DNA from: CALSMU01 sp965230225
GTDB lineage: Bacteria > Bacteroidota > Bacteroidia > Flavobacteriales_D > Parvicellaceae
Direction: 5' to 3'
Assembly (NCBI GenBank): GCA_965230225.1
Contig: CBDDKM010000006.1
Coordinates: 124,001-188,000, forward strand
Length of the DNA stretch: 64,000 nt
Every line of letters begins with the position of its first letter. The first letter of the stretch is position 1. Position numbers and translations under genes: made by a program. This document shows, in pieces, positions 50,517 through 60,185 of this stretch. Below the pieces are notes generated by a model. It was not told the DNA's origin, made no database searches, and worked only from the letters and a program-made list of their open reading frames with translations.

Positions 50517-50557
50517 TCTTGTCAAACAACAAATACTAATATTTAAAACATATAACA

Positions 50558-51022
50558 ATGAACAGAATAGGTTTAGACACAGAAAGAACAAATGAATTGG
50601 TAGGACAGTTAAATGATTTATTATCGAATTACCAACTGTTTTATATGAATGTAAGAGGATTTCACTGGAACATTAAGGGAGATAAATTCTTTGAGCTACA
50701 CGTAAAGTTTGAAGAGTTATACGATGACTTACTAGTGAAAGTAGATGAATTGGCAGAACGTATCTTAACACTAGGGGGTGTGCCGGTACATGCATATTCC
50801 GATTACATCGCTAGTTCGCAGATTAAAGAAGCAAAAAATGTAACTGATGCTAACGGAACAGTAGGTTCCATATTAGATGGTTTTAAAATATTACTATCCA
50901 AACAAAGAGAGATACTTGAAGTGAGTGGAGATGCCGGGGATGAGGGAAGTAGCGCATTAATGAGCGACTACATCAGAGAGCAGGAGAAACTGGTTTGGAT
51001 GTATTCAGCCTTTCTGGGGTAA
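50558..51022 (+). CDS. dps: Dps-family DNA-binding/ferroxidase protein
   Basis: This 154-residue ferritin-like protein has the Dps signature: YQLFYMNVRGFHWNIKGDKFFELHVKFEELYDDL supplies the intersubunit ferroxidase ligands His, Asp/Glu, and LAERILTLGG follows. It forms a dodecamer that oxidises Fe(II) with H2O2 and protects DNA. Together with divergent oxyR it makes a peroxide-response module. A terminator overlaps the end of the convergent gene. Confidence 0.93.
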   Translation: MNRIGLDTERTNELVGQLNDLLSNYQLFYMNVRGFHWNIKGDKFFELHVKFEELYDDLLVKVDELAERILTLGGVPVHAYSDYIASSQIKEAKNVTDANGTVGSILDGFKILLSKQREILEVSGDAGDEGSSALMSDYIREQEKLVWMYSAFLG

Positions 51023-51048
51023 CTAAACCAATAGTTAACAAAAGAGGT

Positions 51049-51075
51049 CCTAACAGAATTGTTAGGGCTTTTTTT
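51049..51075 (+). terminator. dps terminator overlapping the convergent gene's end
   Basis: CCTAACA-GAAT-TGTTAGG, followed by GC and seven T residues. It includes the stop codon of the convergent lipoprotein gene (51062). Confidence 0.8.
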
Positions 51076-52183
51076 GCGTTTGCATAAACCTTTTTAGTAC
51101 TTCTTGCTGCTCTTCGGATAAATTATCTGCAGTAAAAAGTGATACCCCGTTGGCATTTTTCTCTTTGCAGAGTTCAAGAGCTAGTTTTAGATCGTTTGCG
51201 TCTTGCAATGCCGGTAGATACAATCCGGCATTGATGTTAAAATCAACATCATTAATTCCTTGTTCTACTGCAAAACCGATCCAGTTGATGCTTTCACGAT
51301 AGAAATTATGGTAAACCATAGGGTAGGCAGCATCCAGATTCCAGTCGTTCCAGGCTTGTCGCACCATTTGTCTGCTCATTTCCGGAAATGGAAATACCGC
51401 GGCGGTAAGCTTAGTGTTGTTTTCATGAACCAGTTCAGAAATTTCATTTACCAAAGAAGTAATAGCATTTAATCTGTATTGACGCCATTCGGTGCTTAGT
51501 TCAGGATGTTCTAACTCAATTGGATCATAACCAAAAAGTTCTTTAAATCCTTCTCTGGCAATGGGGTGATATCCGTAATCATATTCAGGCATTTCGTGGT
51601 CCTGTACCAGATTGTATTTAGGCTGTAGGTCAGCCCCAAGGATTACATCGACATATCGAACATAATCTAAATGAACAGAAGCCAATCCTTCTACTTGTAA
51701 CAGTTTTTTTACGTTGTTGATTACATGTTGTCTGGCTCCGGGATGAAAAGGACTTAACCACTGGTAATAATCCACATAAGCTCTGTATTCTAACGAATGG
51801 TCTCCCTTTCTATTAACCGCGTACCATTCGGGATGTTGTTGTGCTATACTATCGTTGGGACGGTTCAATGTCCACATCCAACCATGAATTTTCATGTTTT
51901 TACTGTTGGCAAGGTTAACTAATTCCTGCAAGAATTCTGGGCTTCCACCTACTAGCACTTCCGAAATTCCAACCGCCTGATAATCGTTTAGTTTTTTCTC
52001 CCATTTGTCCTCGTTCCATTCCTGATCTCCATGGGTCCAGGTGGAAAGAATAAATGATTCTTCTGCATCAACCTCAGTTTCAGTTTTTTCTTGGGTAATT
52101 ACCTCGTTGCTAGATTCTTGTTCAGTTGGAGTACAGGCAAGAAATACGAAGCAAAAAAAGATAAGCGTTAATCGATGAATCAT
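51062..52183 (-). CDS. Glycoside-hydrolase-like lipoprotein (GHL10-type)
   Basis: This 373-residue lipoprotein has its lipid Cys at 17 (FLACTPTE). A TIM-barrel-like chain follows: ILSTWTHGDQEWNEDKWEKK, HGWMWTLNRPNDS, HPEWYAVNRKGDHS, GLASVHLDYVRYVD (acidic residue at the end of a strand) and LDAAYPMVYHNFY. This is the pattern of family-10-like glycosyl-hydrolase-like proteins (GHL10), which remodel surface glycans or peptidoglycan. The exact substrate is unknown. Its start overlaps the stop of the CBM9 gene by 4 bp, so the two are one operon. Confidence 0.75.
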   Translation of the reverse strand: MIHRLTLIFFCFVFLACTPTEQESSNEVITQEKTETEVDAEESFILSTWTHGDQEWNEDKWEKKLNDYQAVGISEVLVGGSPEFLQELVNLANSKNMKIHGWMWTLNRPNDSIAQQHPEWYAVNRKGDHSLEYRAYVDYYQWLSPFHPGARQHVINNVKKLLQVEGLASVHLDYVRYVDVILGADLQPKYNLVQDHEMPEYDYGYHPIAREGFKELFGYDPIELEHPELSTEWRQYRLNAITSLVNEISELVHENNTKLTAAVFPFPEMSRQMVRQAWNDWNLDAAYPMVYHNFYRESINWIGFAVEQGINDVDFNINAGLYLPALQDANDLKLALELCKEKNANGVSLFTADNLSEEQQEVLKRFMQTQKKP

Positions 52184-53271
52184 AGCTGTTTAAATTGTCC
52201 CTGTTGGTTAATTACAAAGGAGTTTCCTGTCTCCGTGTTGGTGATTTTAATATTGAATCCTTCCCAGGTTTTTAAATATTGGGCTTTAACCTTTTTATCT
52301 TTACTGTAAGCTACTTCTAAGTTTACTGTTTCCCCAACGGAGGTGAATTCATATTTCTCCTTTTCCCATCTTATTTTTCGGAATAGAGCATAGGCTATTT
52401 GCCTGGTTTCTTCATCGGGATTGATATTATAGGAGACATCGGCGGAAGTTTCATCGGTAGTGAACTGCAATACACCCCATTTTTCAGGTTCATGCATGTT
52501 AATCACTTTTTGATTGCTCCAAACCCAATTGTCTTCTCGTAAAACTTTACCATTTTCTTTTTTTCTGCTATAGGCCCCATTTACAATATCGTGTTGCCAT
52601 TCTACTCTGGAAAAATTGATTCGCCATTGTTCTCCTTCTTTAGGAGTGGTTTTAGGTTTGTTTTTAAGCTCTATCAAGGGCCTCATAGGAATGGCCATCT
52701 CAACGGTCCAAAGTGAATCAATGTCTTTTGAATTGTTAATGGTGCCGTATACATGAACAGCCGACTTTAGAGAGTCTAAATTCCAATGAAAATTAGCAAA
52801 TCCTCCAACTCTATAAGGTTTGTTTAAAAGTAAGTCCCACTCTGTACCAAGTGCATTGATTTCAATTTCACCATAAGTCTCAGCTTTCCCAGAAGGATCG
52901 AGGAAAACTTCAAAATCATTGTTCAGGTAAATTATAGTGTCGCGTTGGTATAAGTTTCCCCAAACATGTGGCTCTTCCATTTCTGCGTATACATATAAGT
53001 ACTCCTTGTTCCATAGCATTTTTACCTTGGAGTCGAACCGTGGTTTTCCAACTCCTGTAATGTCAATAAAAGAGGAAGAATACTGAGCTTTTGACCAGCA
53101 TGTTTCATTAGCTATGCCATCAATTATCGGGGCTTTTGGGCAGTGTGTTACAATGTAGTGGTTGGGGATGACAATATCATCACTAACATCATATTCCATG
53201 GTCTTTTGATTTTGTCCAAAACCAAACTGAATGGATGTAAAAGAGATAAGTATTGCAAGAACCAATTTCAT
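52180..53271 (-). CDS. Secreted CBM9-like carbohydrate-binding protein
   Basis: The start is ATG 53271 (MKLVLAILISFTSI); the TTG two codons upstream is not needed. The ~363-residue exported protein has the CBM9 domain (about 35-265): APIIDGIANETCWSKAQ, VKMLWNKEYLYVYAEMEEPHVWG, NNDFEVFLDPSGKAETYGEIEINALG, and WRINFSRVEWQ. CBM9 domains bind reducing ends of sugars. A C-terminal 90-residue part is of unknown type. It is the upstream partner of the GHL10-like lipoprotein and probably recognises the same glycan. Confidence 0.82.
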   Translation of the reverse strand: MKLVLAILISFTSIQFGFGQNQKTMEYDVSDDIVIPNHYIVTHCPKAPIIDGIANETCWSKAQYSSSFIDITGVGKPRFDSKVKMLWNKEYLYVYAEMEEPHVWGNLYQRDTIIYLNNDFEVFLDPSGKAETYGEIEINALGTEWDLLLNKPYRVGGFANFHWNLDSLKSAVHVYGTINNSKDIDSLWTVEMAIPMRPLIELKNKPKTTPKEGEQWRINFSRVEWQHDIVNGAYSRKKENGKVLREDNWVWSNQKVINMHEPEKWGVLQFTTDETSADVSYNINPDEETRQIAYALFRKIRWEKEKYEFTSVGETVNLEVAYSKDKKVKAQYLKTWEGFNIKITNTETGNSFVINQQGQFKQL

Positions 53272-53426
53272 TACCAATTGCGAAGATATAGAAACCTGAT
53301 TAATTGTTGTAAGTAGCTTGTGTTTACAATAGGTAAACTTTGGGTTAACCTACTAATCATGGTTTATTAATGTTTACATATCTCCTTGATAACGTTTGGG
53401 TTGTATTGATAGTTGACCTTTGTAAT

Positions 53427-53639
53427 ATGGAAATACAAACACAAATATTAAAAACAAACTTGCTGGAAATCACCAGTTCAGATTTAAGTTTTTGCCTGGA
53501 AATGGGGGAGATCATGAATCGAAAAGGACGCTCCGAAGAATCACTACAGTGGTACATTAAAGGGTTGAACATTGCTCGTGAACTAAAGGTAGAAGAGAAA
53601 GTAAAAGAATTCTCTAACCTGATCGTGAGTATGTTGTGA
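53427..53639 (+). CDS. Small TPR-like protein
   Basis: The start is ATG 53427 (MEIQTQILKTNLLE), 19 codons into a longer open frame whose N-terminus is hydrophobic and unlikely. The 70-residue protein consists mainly of two helices that look like one TPR unit (ESLQWYIKGLNIARELKVEEKV). A single TPR may be an adaptor, or the remains of a longer protein. Function unknown. Confidence 0.5.
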   Translation: MEIQTQILKTNLLEITSSDLSFCLEMGEIMNRKGRSEESLQWYIKGLNIARELKVEEKVKEFSNLIVSML

Positions 53640-53739
53640 AGGGAGATAAAAGATATTGTACTATGTATTACGTACAAAGTATTATGTACGAGTTATGCGC
53701 GTCTTTTACCACGAAAGCATATCCGCTAACTGAGTATGA

Positions 53740-53850
53740 ATAGAATATCTCTTTTCCCGCGGAAGCGGGAAACTTATGATTGTTAGATCATCACTTGAAA
53801 AGGTCCCCTCCCGTCCCGATAACTATCGGGAGCATCGGGATTCACGGGGA
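53740..53850. repeat. REP-like composite palindromic repeat, copy 1
   Basis: It contains TTTCCCGCGGAAGCGGGAAA (a palindrome of CCCGC arms), then ACTTATGATTGTTAGA. A second element at 53810-53840 with nested palindromes follows (CCCGATAACTATCGGG and CCCGA/TCGGG arms), and then a CACGGGGAACAACGTT end. The 31-bp element is an exact inverted copy of 61609-61639. Nothing else is visible between the small TPR gene and the beta-galactosidase stop. Confidence 0.7.
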
Positions 53851-53888
53851 ACAACGTTTCTTAAGGTTGTTTCTGAGCTAAGTTCTCA

Positions 53889-56800
53889 CTACTCTCTACT
53901 GTCTTCTAGTACCTCACTCGGCCTAATCACAAAAGAAAATGAGTATTCCTTCGCTGGAATTCTATATTCTTTGTGCACCATTCTTCCCCAGGAAGTGTCG
54001 CCTCCAACTCCCATTTGTAATAGGTCCAGGTTCCACTGTACGGTTTTCCCTTTTTTAATTTCTGCTCCATGTTTCGAAGCTACCGGAACCAGGCCTGAAG
54101 CTGATTGCCCACCATCTTTGGCTTCTACAAAACCCAATTCTTCTGTTGTAAAAGGCCAACAGTTTCCATTAAACAAATTGTGTTCTTCCATTATAGCGTG
54201 TAAAACCACTTTGTCGGATTCCAGATTAAAATACCTCAAGTCAGTTTTATTACCCGTTTCCTGAGGTCGTGGATAACGGTGAAATTGGTCTTCTACTTTT
54301 CCTTTGTACACTTTTAGTATGCCTGATGTTTTTCGATCCCAGTAGGTTTCATGTGGGCCATTTCCATACCAGCTAACCTTATTAAAATCGTTGGGTAATT
54401 CCATTCTGATTCCCATCCTTGGTACATCTGGTAAATCGTTTCTCGTTGGGGAGAACGTATTTTTTACGGTCATCTCTCCAATTGAGGTTAATATAAATGT
54501 TTGGGTAAACTTACCCGAAGAGTCCGGTAATGTGTACGTCAAGCTAAACTCTACATCGTGCTTGTTCTTTTTAGGTATAGAAGAAAGAATGGAGGAGGAT
54601 TCATAAGTGGCTCTTTTCCATAATTCCGCCCATTGATGCATACCATTTCCCAAATCATTATCAGTAGGAGCTCTCCAAAAGTTTGGTTTTACTCCAGCTT
54701 TTGTGATTATAGATTCATGAAACTTCCAACTAAGTAGCTCTCCGGTATTACGGTCAATTTTCCATTCCGAATGATCATTGTAAATGGAGTAGTGGGAATC
54801 TGAAGAAACTATTTTTAAGTCATTTGGAGTTTTTTCTCTTGGAGCAACCGAAGCAGATTGAAGTATAAATTGATCAAAAGCAATTCGATGCCCTATTTCG
54901 AGGAGCCCCTTTTCTTCAGTTGATACCAATTCGAAAAGAATACTGTATTCTCCATTACTATTCATCTTAGGTAGATTGATTGAAAACTTCTCATCTTCTT
55001 GAGGTGGTGTAGAGATATTGGAGATGGTTTCTCGATGAACCTCAATTCCTTCTTTTAATACTGACCATTCGATGGAGGTACCTCTTAAAGGAGCAAAGAA
55101 GTTCTTGTTTTTAACGGTTAAAGTATTGGTGGTTGTATCAAAATAGAATTGAGCAGGCTCATATACCTTTTTTACCTCATACAAATGTGGATGTGGATTG
55201 CGATAGGGGTCCACCAATCCATTGTTCAGGAAGTTACCATCGGTTGGTAAATCTGGGTGAAAGTCATAACCATAGGCCAGGTATGGATTACCATTTTCAT
55301 CTTTGTACTCCAATGATTGATCCACCCAATCCCAAATAAACCCACCTTGAAGAGAGGGGTGTTTCTCTATGATGTTCCAGTAATCTTGCAAGTTACCTAC
55401 TGAATTACCCATGGCGTGGGCATATTCGATCATGATCCCAGGTTTAGTTGGATTATTAGAAGCATATTTTTCCAAATGATCAGGACTTGGATACATTGGG
55501 CAATAAATGTCAGTATAATCTTTCGTGCCTGCTGGTTCGTATTGAACCGGCCTGGTGGAATCTTTTTTCTTTAACCAGTTATAGGTGGTTTCAAACACTT
55601 TTCCCTCACCAGCTTCGTTTCCTAACGACCAAATTATAATGGAAGGATGATTCCTATCCCTGTAGAACATTCTTTGTGTTCTGACCAAATGTGCCGGAAT
55701 CCATGATTCTTCGTTTCCAATTTGGGTATTTTTATCGATGGCCAAAGGATGACTTTCGATGTTTGCTTCGTCAATAACATAAAGTCCATATAAGTCACAC
55801 AAGTAGTACCAATAAGGATGGTTAGGGTAGTGACTACTTCTAACCGCATTAATGTTATTTTCTTTCATCAACCTAATGTCCTTAATCATGCTCTCTTTCG
55901 AAACTACATGACCGGTTAGTGGATCTGTTTCATGTCGGTCTACACCTTTAATATAGATGGGCTTTCCATTTACCAATAGCTGTTGATTCTTAATTTCTAC
56001 ATTTCTAAACCCTACCAATTGTTGAATGTGTTGATCGTTCTCTTTGTCCTTTCCTGTTAACCCTATTCTTAGTTGGTAGCAATGGGGAGTTTCAGCTGAC
56101 CATTGTTGCACGTTTTTAATAAGAGATTCATGATTCAGAATGGTTTCTGAAAAGCCGTCTAGCTGAATTTCTTCAGATTGGGAGTAAACTTCCTCGTTAC
56201 CATCTAATAATGAAAAGGAAAGCGTTTTGATGACTTTTTTCTTTTGGTTGTTTTTGATCTTTGTCTTGACGGAAAACTGCCCATTTTTATATTGGCTAGC
56301 TAATTGAGCATTGACTTCAAAATCTACAATTTTAGTTTTGGGCTGAGAGTAGAGGTATACTTCACGTTCGATACCACTCATTCTGATCATATCCTGACTT
56401 TCCAAATAACTGGCATCACTCCATCGGTACATCTGGATGGCAATGAGGTTTTTTCCTTTGGTCAAGTAATCGTTAACTAAGAATTCTGCAGGAGTTTTAG
56501 AGCCCTGAGAGTAGCCAACATATTCTCCATTAATGTATAGGTACATGGCAGATTTCGCACCGGCAAAATGAAGAATAACATCGTTATCCAACCACTCTTT
56601 ATCCAGACTAAACCAATGTCGGTAGGTACCAACAGGATTGTAGTCTTCAGGTGCGTTGGGCCACTTGGTTTCAAAAGGGTAGCGCTCATCCAAATAAATG
56701 GGGTAATCATAACCTTGTACTTCCCAGTTGGATGGGACAGGGATGCTATCCCAATCAGAGTCGTCGTGGTTCAATTCAAAATAGTTGATCGCCCTGTTTT

Positions 56801-57032
56801 TGGGAGATTTAGAAAAATGAAATTTCCACAGTCCATTTAAAGACAGATACCTGCGAGAGTCCGAAGTACTGGAAATATCTTTTGATTCATACCCGAAAAA
56901 GCTAGCATGCGGAGCGAGTTTGTTTTCAGCAAAGATGGTATGATCTGAATGAAGAACTTGTAGAATTCCCTCAACTTTTTGAGATAATATTATAGTTGGG
57001 AACAACAGTATGAATAATGTGGTGATTCTCAT
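53889..57032 (-). CDS. GH2 beta-galactosidase (LacZ-type)
   Basis: This 1047-residue exported enzyme (signal MRITTLFILLFPTIILSQ) has the LacZ-type domain order: sugar-binding domain (about 50-225), Ig-like GH2 domain (about 225-335), TIM barrel (about 340-620), a beta domain, and the C-terminal small-chain domain (about 740-1040). The acid/base Glu is in IWSLGNEAGEG (about 467) and the nucleophile Glu in IMIEYAHAMGNS (about 535). GFIWDWVDQSLE follows. It hydrolyses beta-galactosides in the periplasm or outside. Its start overlaps the stop of the preceding fusion gene by 4 bp, so it is translated from the same mRNA. Confidence 0.92.
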   Translation of the reverse strand: MRITTLFILLFPTIILSQKVEGILQVLHSDHTIFAENKLAPHASFFGYESKDISSTSDSRRYLSLNGLWKFHFSKSPKNRAINYFELNHDDSDWDSIPVPSNWEVQGYDYPIYLDERYPFETKWPNAPEDYNPVGTYRHWFSLDKEWLDNDVILHFAGAKSAMYLYINGEYVGYSQGSKTPAEFLVNDYLTKGKNLIAIQMYRWSDASYLESQDMIRMSGIEREVYLYSQPKTKIVDFEVNAQLASQYKNGQFSVKTKIKNNQKKKVIKTLSFSLLDGNEEVYSQSEEIQLDGFSETILNHESLIKNVQQWSAETPHCYQLRIGLTGKDKENDQHIQQLVGFRNVEIKNQQLLVNGKPIYIKGVDRHETDPLTGHVVSKESMIKDIRLMKENNINAVRSSHYPNHPYWYYLCDLYGLYVIDEANIESHPLAIDKNTQIGNEESWIPAHLVRTQRMFYRDRNHPSIIIWSLGNEAGEGKVFETTYNWLKKKDSTRPVQYEPAGTKDYTDIYCPMYPSPDHLEKYASNNPTKPGIMIEYAHAMGNSVGNLQDYWNIIEKHPSLQGGFIWDWVDQSLEYKDENGNPYLAYGYDFHPDLPTDGNFLNNGLVDPYRNPHPHLYEVKKVYEPAQFYFDTTTNTLTVKNKNFFAPLRGTSIEWSVLKEGIEVHRETISNISTPPQEDEKFSINLPKMNSNGEYSILFELVSTEEKGLLEIGHRIAFDQFILQSASVAPREKTPNDLKIVSSDSHYSIYNDHSEWKIDRNTGELLSWKFHESIITKAGVKPNFWRAPTDNDLGNGMHQWAELWKRATYESSSILSSIPKKNKHDVEFSLTYTLPDSSGKFTQTFILTSIGEMTVKNTFSPTRNDLPDVPRMGIRMELPNDFNKVSWYGNGPHETYWDRKTSGILKVYKGKVEDQFHRYPRPQETGNKTDLRYFNLESDKVVLHAIMEEHNLFNGNCWPFTTEELGFVEAKDGGQSASGLVPVASKHGAEIKKGKTVQWNLDLLQMGVGGDTSWGRMVHKEYRIPAKEYSFSFVIRPSEVLEDSRE

Positions 57033-60000
57033 ATTTTCTGAATATAATCTTCCTTTAGCACCTGTTTAAGTCTGGTTATTACTTCGCGAGCATGGTCCAT
57101 AGAGAAAACAATAGGTGGTTTAATTTTGATGGCATTATTGTCTTTGCCATCGGTACTCATTAGAATGTTGAAGTCTTTCATTCGGTTGGCCAGGTATTTA
57201 GCTACTTGTGGAAGAGGTTCTTTTTTAGCGGTAACCAATTCAAAACCTAAGAATAATCCTTGTCCTCTAATGTCTTGTATGATGGGGTTTTCCAGTTGTA
57301 TCTGCTTAAGTTCGTCTTTAAGGTAATTACCAACTTTTAGGGCATTGTCCTGTAGTTTTTCTTCTTTTACAACATTCAATACCTCATTTCCAATTGCACA
57401 GGAAACCGGATTTCCTCCAAACGTATTAAAGTATTCCATGCCATTGGCAAATGCTTCTGCCACTTCTTTAGTACACACTACAGCGGCTAAAGGGTGTCCA
57501 TTACCAAGTGGTTTTCCAATGGTAACAATGTCCGGGATAACATTGTGTAACTGGAATCCCCAGAAAGCACTTCCGACTCTTCCAACACCCACCTGAACTT
57601 CATCCGAAATGCAAAGCCCTCCGGCTTTTCTCACAGCATCATAGGCATGTTTTAAATAACCTTCAGGCAATTCGATTTGTCCTCCACAACTAATAATGCT
57701 CTCACAAATGAAGCCTGCAATATTTCTGCCTTTGGATTGTACTTTCTCAATTTGTTGTTGAATATGTTCAGCATATTTTTGTCCATTTCCTTTTCCGGTG
57801 TAAATACCTCTAAATTGATCGGGTAGAGGAACAATATGAGTGTGTTCGGGAGCACCTTGTCCACCCTTACCATCAAATTTGTATGAACTAATGTCGATAC
57901 AACCATTGGTGTTTCCGTGGTAGCCAATTTCGACTGCAATCATATCTTTTTCTCCACTGTAGGCTTTGGCCATTCTTAAAGCCAGTTCATTGGCCTCACT
58001 TCCTGAGTTAACAAAGTGAACGACGTTAAGCTCTGAAGGAAAAGTAGATAATAGATTCTCAGCAAATTGGTTGATGTTGTTGTGGAGGTACCTGGTATTG
58101 GTATTTAGCTTAGACATTTGTTCTTGCCCGGCTCTAACCACTCTTGGGTGCTCATGACCAACATGGGCTACATTGTTAACGGTGTCTAAATACTTTTGTC
58201 CGTGGGAGTCAATCAAGTAAGCTCCTTTTCCTCTAACCATATAAATAGGAGTGTTATAGGATAAGCTAAGACTTTTGCCAAGGTGCTCCTTTCGGTATTC
58301 CAAGATTTTCTGATTATTTAGTTCTGGAGTTGGAACTAATTCTTTTGATTTAAATAATACATTGGGGTCTGGGCATAAATCTCTCCAGATAGTCAATTCT
58401 TTAGGGAGGCATACTCCCGGAAAATCATTTTTGTAGTGGAGTAGGTCCAACATGAATTGAAAATGAAGGTGAGGAACCCAATTTCCATTCTCCGTTTTAC
58501 TGCCTATAAAGCCAATAGTGTCTCCTTGCTTAACCAGATCTCCAACAGAAATCTGATTTAATGATTCGATAGAAAGATGCCCGTAAAGACTGTAAAAACT
58601 ACTTTCATTAAAAGTATGTTCTAATATGATGGTAGGACCATAGTTTTTATCTCCTTCATTGTTGTGAACCGATATCACAGTACCTTCTAATACCGCACCA
58701 ACTGGAGTGTTGTGATCTAGCCAAAAGTCGATTCCAAGGTGAACGGTTCTGTATTGTGGCCCCTCATTGCTTTCAATTTTGTAATCGTCCGTACTGTACA
58801 ATGAACGTACTTCTTGATACCCTCCCGCAAGTATGGAGTTAGGAGATGTTTTTTGCAGTTGATGAATGCGAAATTCAAATTCTTCCAGGTTTTCTTCAGA
58901 AGCAACACCAATTAGGTCGGAATTAACCCCTAAATTAATTCGCTCGAGTTGATTGCTGCCAGTACCAGGGAATAGCTGAGAAATAGAAAATGAACACTCT
59001 GTAAGCCAATTAGTAAGTGCTTCCGTATTGGGGTGTGCATAATACCCACAGGTAGATCGGAAACTGTAATGAACCAGTTGTTCTGATAGTTGATACCATT
59101 TGGTTAGTACTCCCCAGGCCGGTTTTTCGCTAATTAATAAGTATTCATTATCGGGTTCTTCTTTTTTATTGATAGCCGATTTGGTAACACTAATTACCAA
59201 TCTCATAGCCACCAAACCGTATAAATGCTCTAGTTCCTTTTCTTGTAATTCGAAAGCTTGATGGTATCCTTTAACCACATGGTAGGCAGCTCCCAGAGGG
59301 TTTGGTTTCTTCATTATTGCATAAGCTACGGCAATTGCAAGGTCGTTAATGGTTTGGGTGTAAACCGAATCTCCAAAGTCAATAATGGACTTCACTTTTG
59401 GGTCAATTAAATCATTGGTAACAACAACATTGTTGTCGTTAGCATCGTTGTGGACTACCGATTTTCTTAATTGTTGGTAAGAATCTAGCTTGCTTTCAAA
59501 AACTTCCTGAAAATATTGGATGATTTCCAATTCCTTGTTTTCAAATAGGTCCATATGATTTTTGGTCCATAATCCTTGCGCCACATCCCAATCAAATGTT
59601 CGATGAGCATTGGGATGATCAAAGTTGATCAGTACTTTGGTTAGTTTTCCTGCTTTTAATCCAAGATCTTGTAATAAGTCTTCCCTTATTGGATTTACCG
59701 AAGACCACAATCTTCCCTCCATCCAGGATAGTAAGCGAACAATTCTTTCGCCTCCTTCTGCTTCAATTATAGAGGTGGATTGTCCATTGGTATTCAATAT
59801 CACTTCCGGTGATTCTAGGCCTTGTTCCGATTTGAAGGCAAAGTCGAGGATGGCATTCTGAAAATTGATACAACCTTCATCTTCATTAGGACGACTGATT
59901 TTGAGGATATAACTTCCCTGATCTGAATGGACCTTAAAGTTGAAGTCCAACTCACCAGGTAAAGAGGTAAGTTGCCCCTTTATGTTATAATGATTCCATA

Positions 60001-60055
60001 GAATTTCTGAAGCTTGCTCTGGAGTGATCTTGATGGAAGCGTATTCTTGTTTCAT
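57029..60055 (-). CDS. Trifunctional fusion: APH-type kinase, M23 peptidase fold, class III aminotransferase
   Basis: This 1008-residue protein has three parts. Residues about 1-330 form an aminoglycoside-phosphotransferase-like kinase, with catalytic VVHNDANDNNVVV (about 200) and IIDFGDS (about 226). Residues about 430-560 are an M23-type domain with the Zn ligands in HLGIDFWLDH and PHLHFQF. Residues about 600-1005 form a fold-type I class III aminotransferase with the PLP Lys in TIGKPLGNGHP (about 846) and GYHGNTNGCIDIS, FICESIISCGGQ. Kinase and aminotransferase parts resemble hydroxylysine kinase and the phospho-lyases PHYKPL/ETNPPL, so phosphorylation followed by elimination of phosphate from an amino alcohol is plausible. 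It has no signal peptide. Confidence 0.87.
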   Translation of the reverse strand: MKQEYASIKITPEQASEILWNHYNIKGQLTSLPGELDFNFKVHSDQGSYILKISRPNEDEGCINFQNAILDFAFKSEQGLESPEVILNTNGQSTSIIEAEGGERIVRLLSWMEGRLWSSVNPIREDLLQDLGLKAGKLTKVLINFDHPNAHRTFDWDVAQGLWTKNHMDLFENKELEIIQYFQEVFESKLDSYQQLRKSVVHNDANDNNVVVTNDLIDPKVKSIIDFGDSVYTQTINDLAIAVAYAIMKKPNPLGAAYHVVKGYHQAFELQEKELEHLYGLVAMRLVISVTKSAINKKEEPDNEYLLISEKPAWGVLTKWYQLSEQLVHYSFRSTCGYYAHPNTEALTNWLTECSFSISQLFPGTGSNQLERINLGVNSDLIGVASEENLEEFEFRIHQLQKTSPNSILAGGYQEVRSLYSTDDYKIESNEGPQYRTVHLGIDFWLDHNTPVGAVLEGTVISVHNNEGDKNYGPTIILEHTFNESSFYSLYGHLSIESLNQISVGDLVKQGDTIGFIGSKTENGNWVPHLHFQFMLDLLHYKNDFPGVCLPKELTIWRDLCPDPNVLFKSKELVPTPELNNQKILEYRKEHLGKSLSLSYNTPIYMVRGKGAYLIDSHGQKYLDTVNNVAHVGHEHPRVVRAGQEQMSKLNTNTRYLHNNINQFAENLLSTFPSELNVVHFVNSGSEANELALRMAKAYSGEKDMIAVEIGYHGNTNGCIDISSYKFDGKGGQGAPEHTHIVPLPDQFRGIYTGKGNGQKYAEHIQQQIEKVQSKGRNIAGFICESIISCGGQIELPEGYLKHAYDAVRKAGGLCISDEVQVGVGRVGSAFWGFQLHNVIPDIVTIGKPLGNGHPLAAVVCTKEVAEAFANGMEYFNTFGGNPVSCAIGNEVLNVVKEEKLQDNALKVGNYLKDELKQIQLENPIIQDIRGQGLFLGFELVTAKKEPLPQVAKYLANRMKDFNILMSTDGKDNNAIKIKPPIVFSMDHAREVITRLKQVLKEDYIQKI

Positions 60056-60173
60056 GCGGCGCTGATTGATGGATTAAAATTGAGAAAATAGAAATGTTTG
60101 AAGTAATACTAAATTAACATCCTACGGCAATATTTTGATTAATTAACGGTAATTTAATAGCTGTTTTTCTACT

Positions 60174-60181
60174 TAAATTTG
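60174..60181 (+). promoter_or_regulatory. -7 element of the GNAT gene
   Basis: TAAATTTG matches TAnnTTTG and ends 4 bp before the ATG at 60186, another predicted leaderless transcript. Confidence 0.5.
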
Positions 60182-60185
60182 GCAC

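Noticed and set aside
53776..54264. 162-residue open frame on the plus strand
   Set aside because: It starts in the repeat region and runs antisense to the end of the beta-galactosidase gene; no signal, motif or codon pattern of its own.
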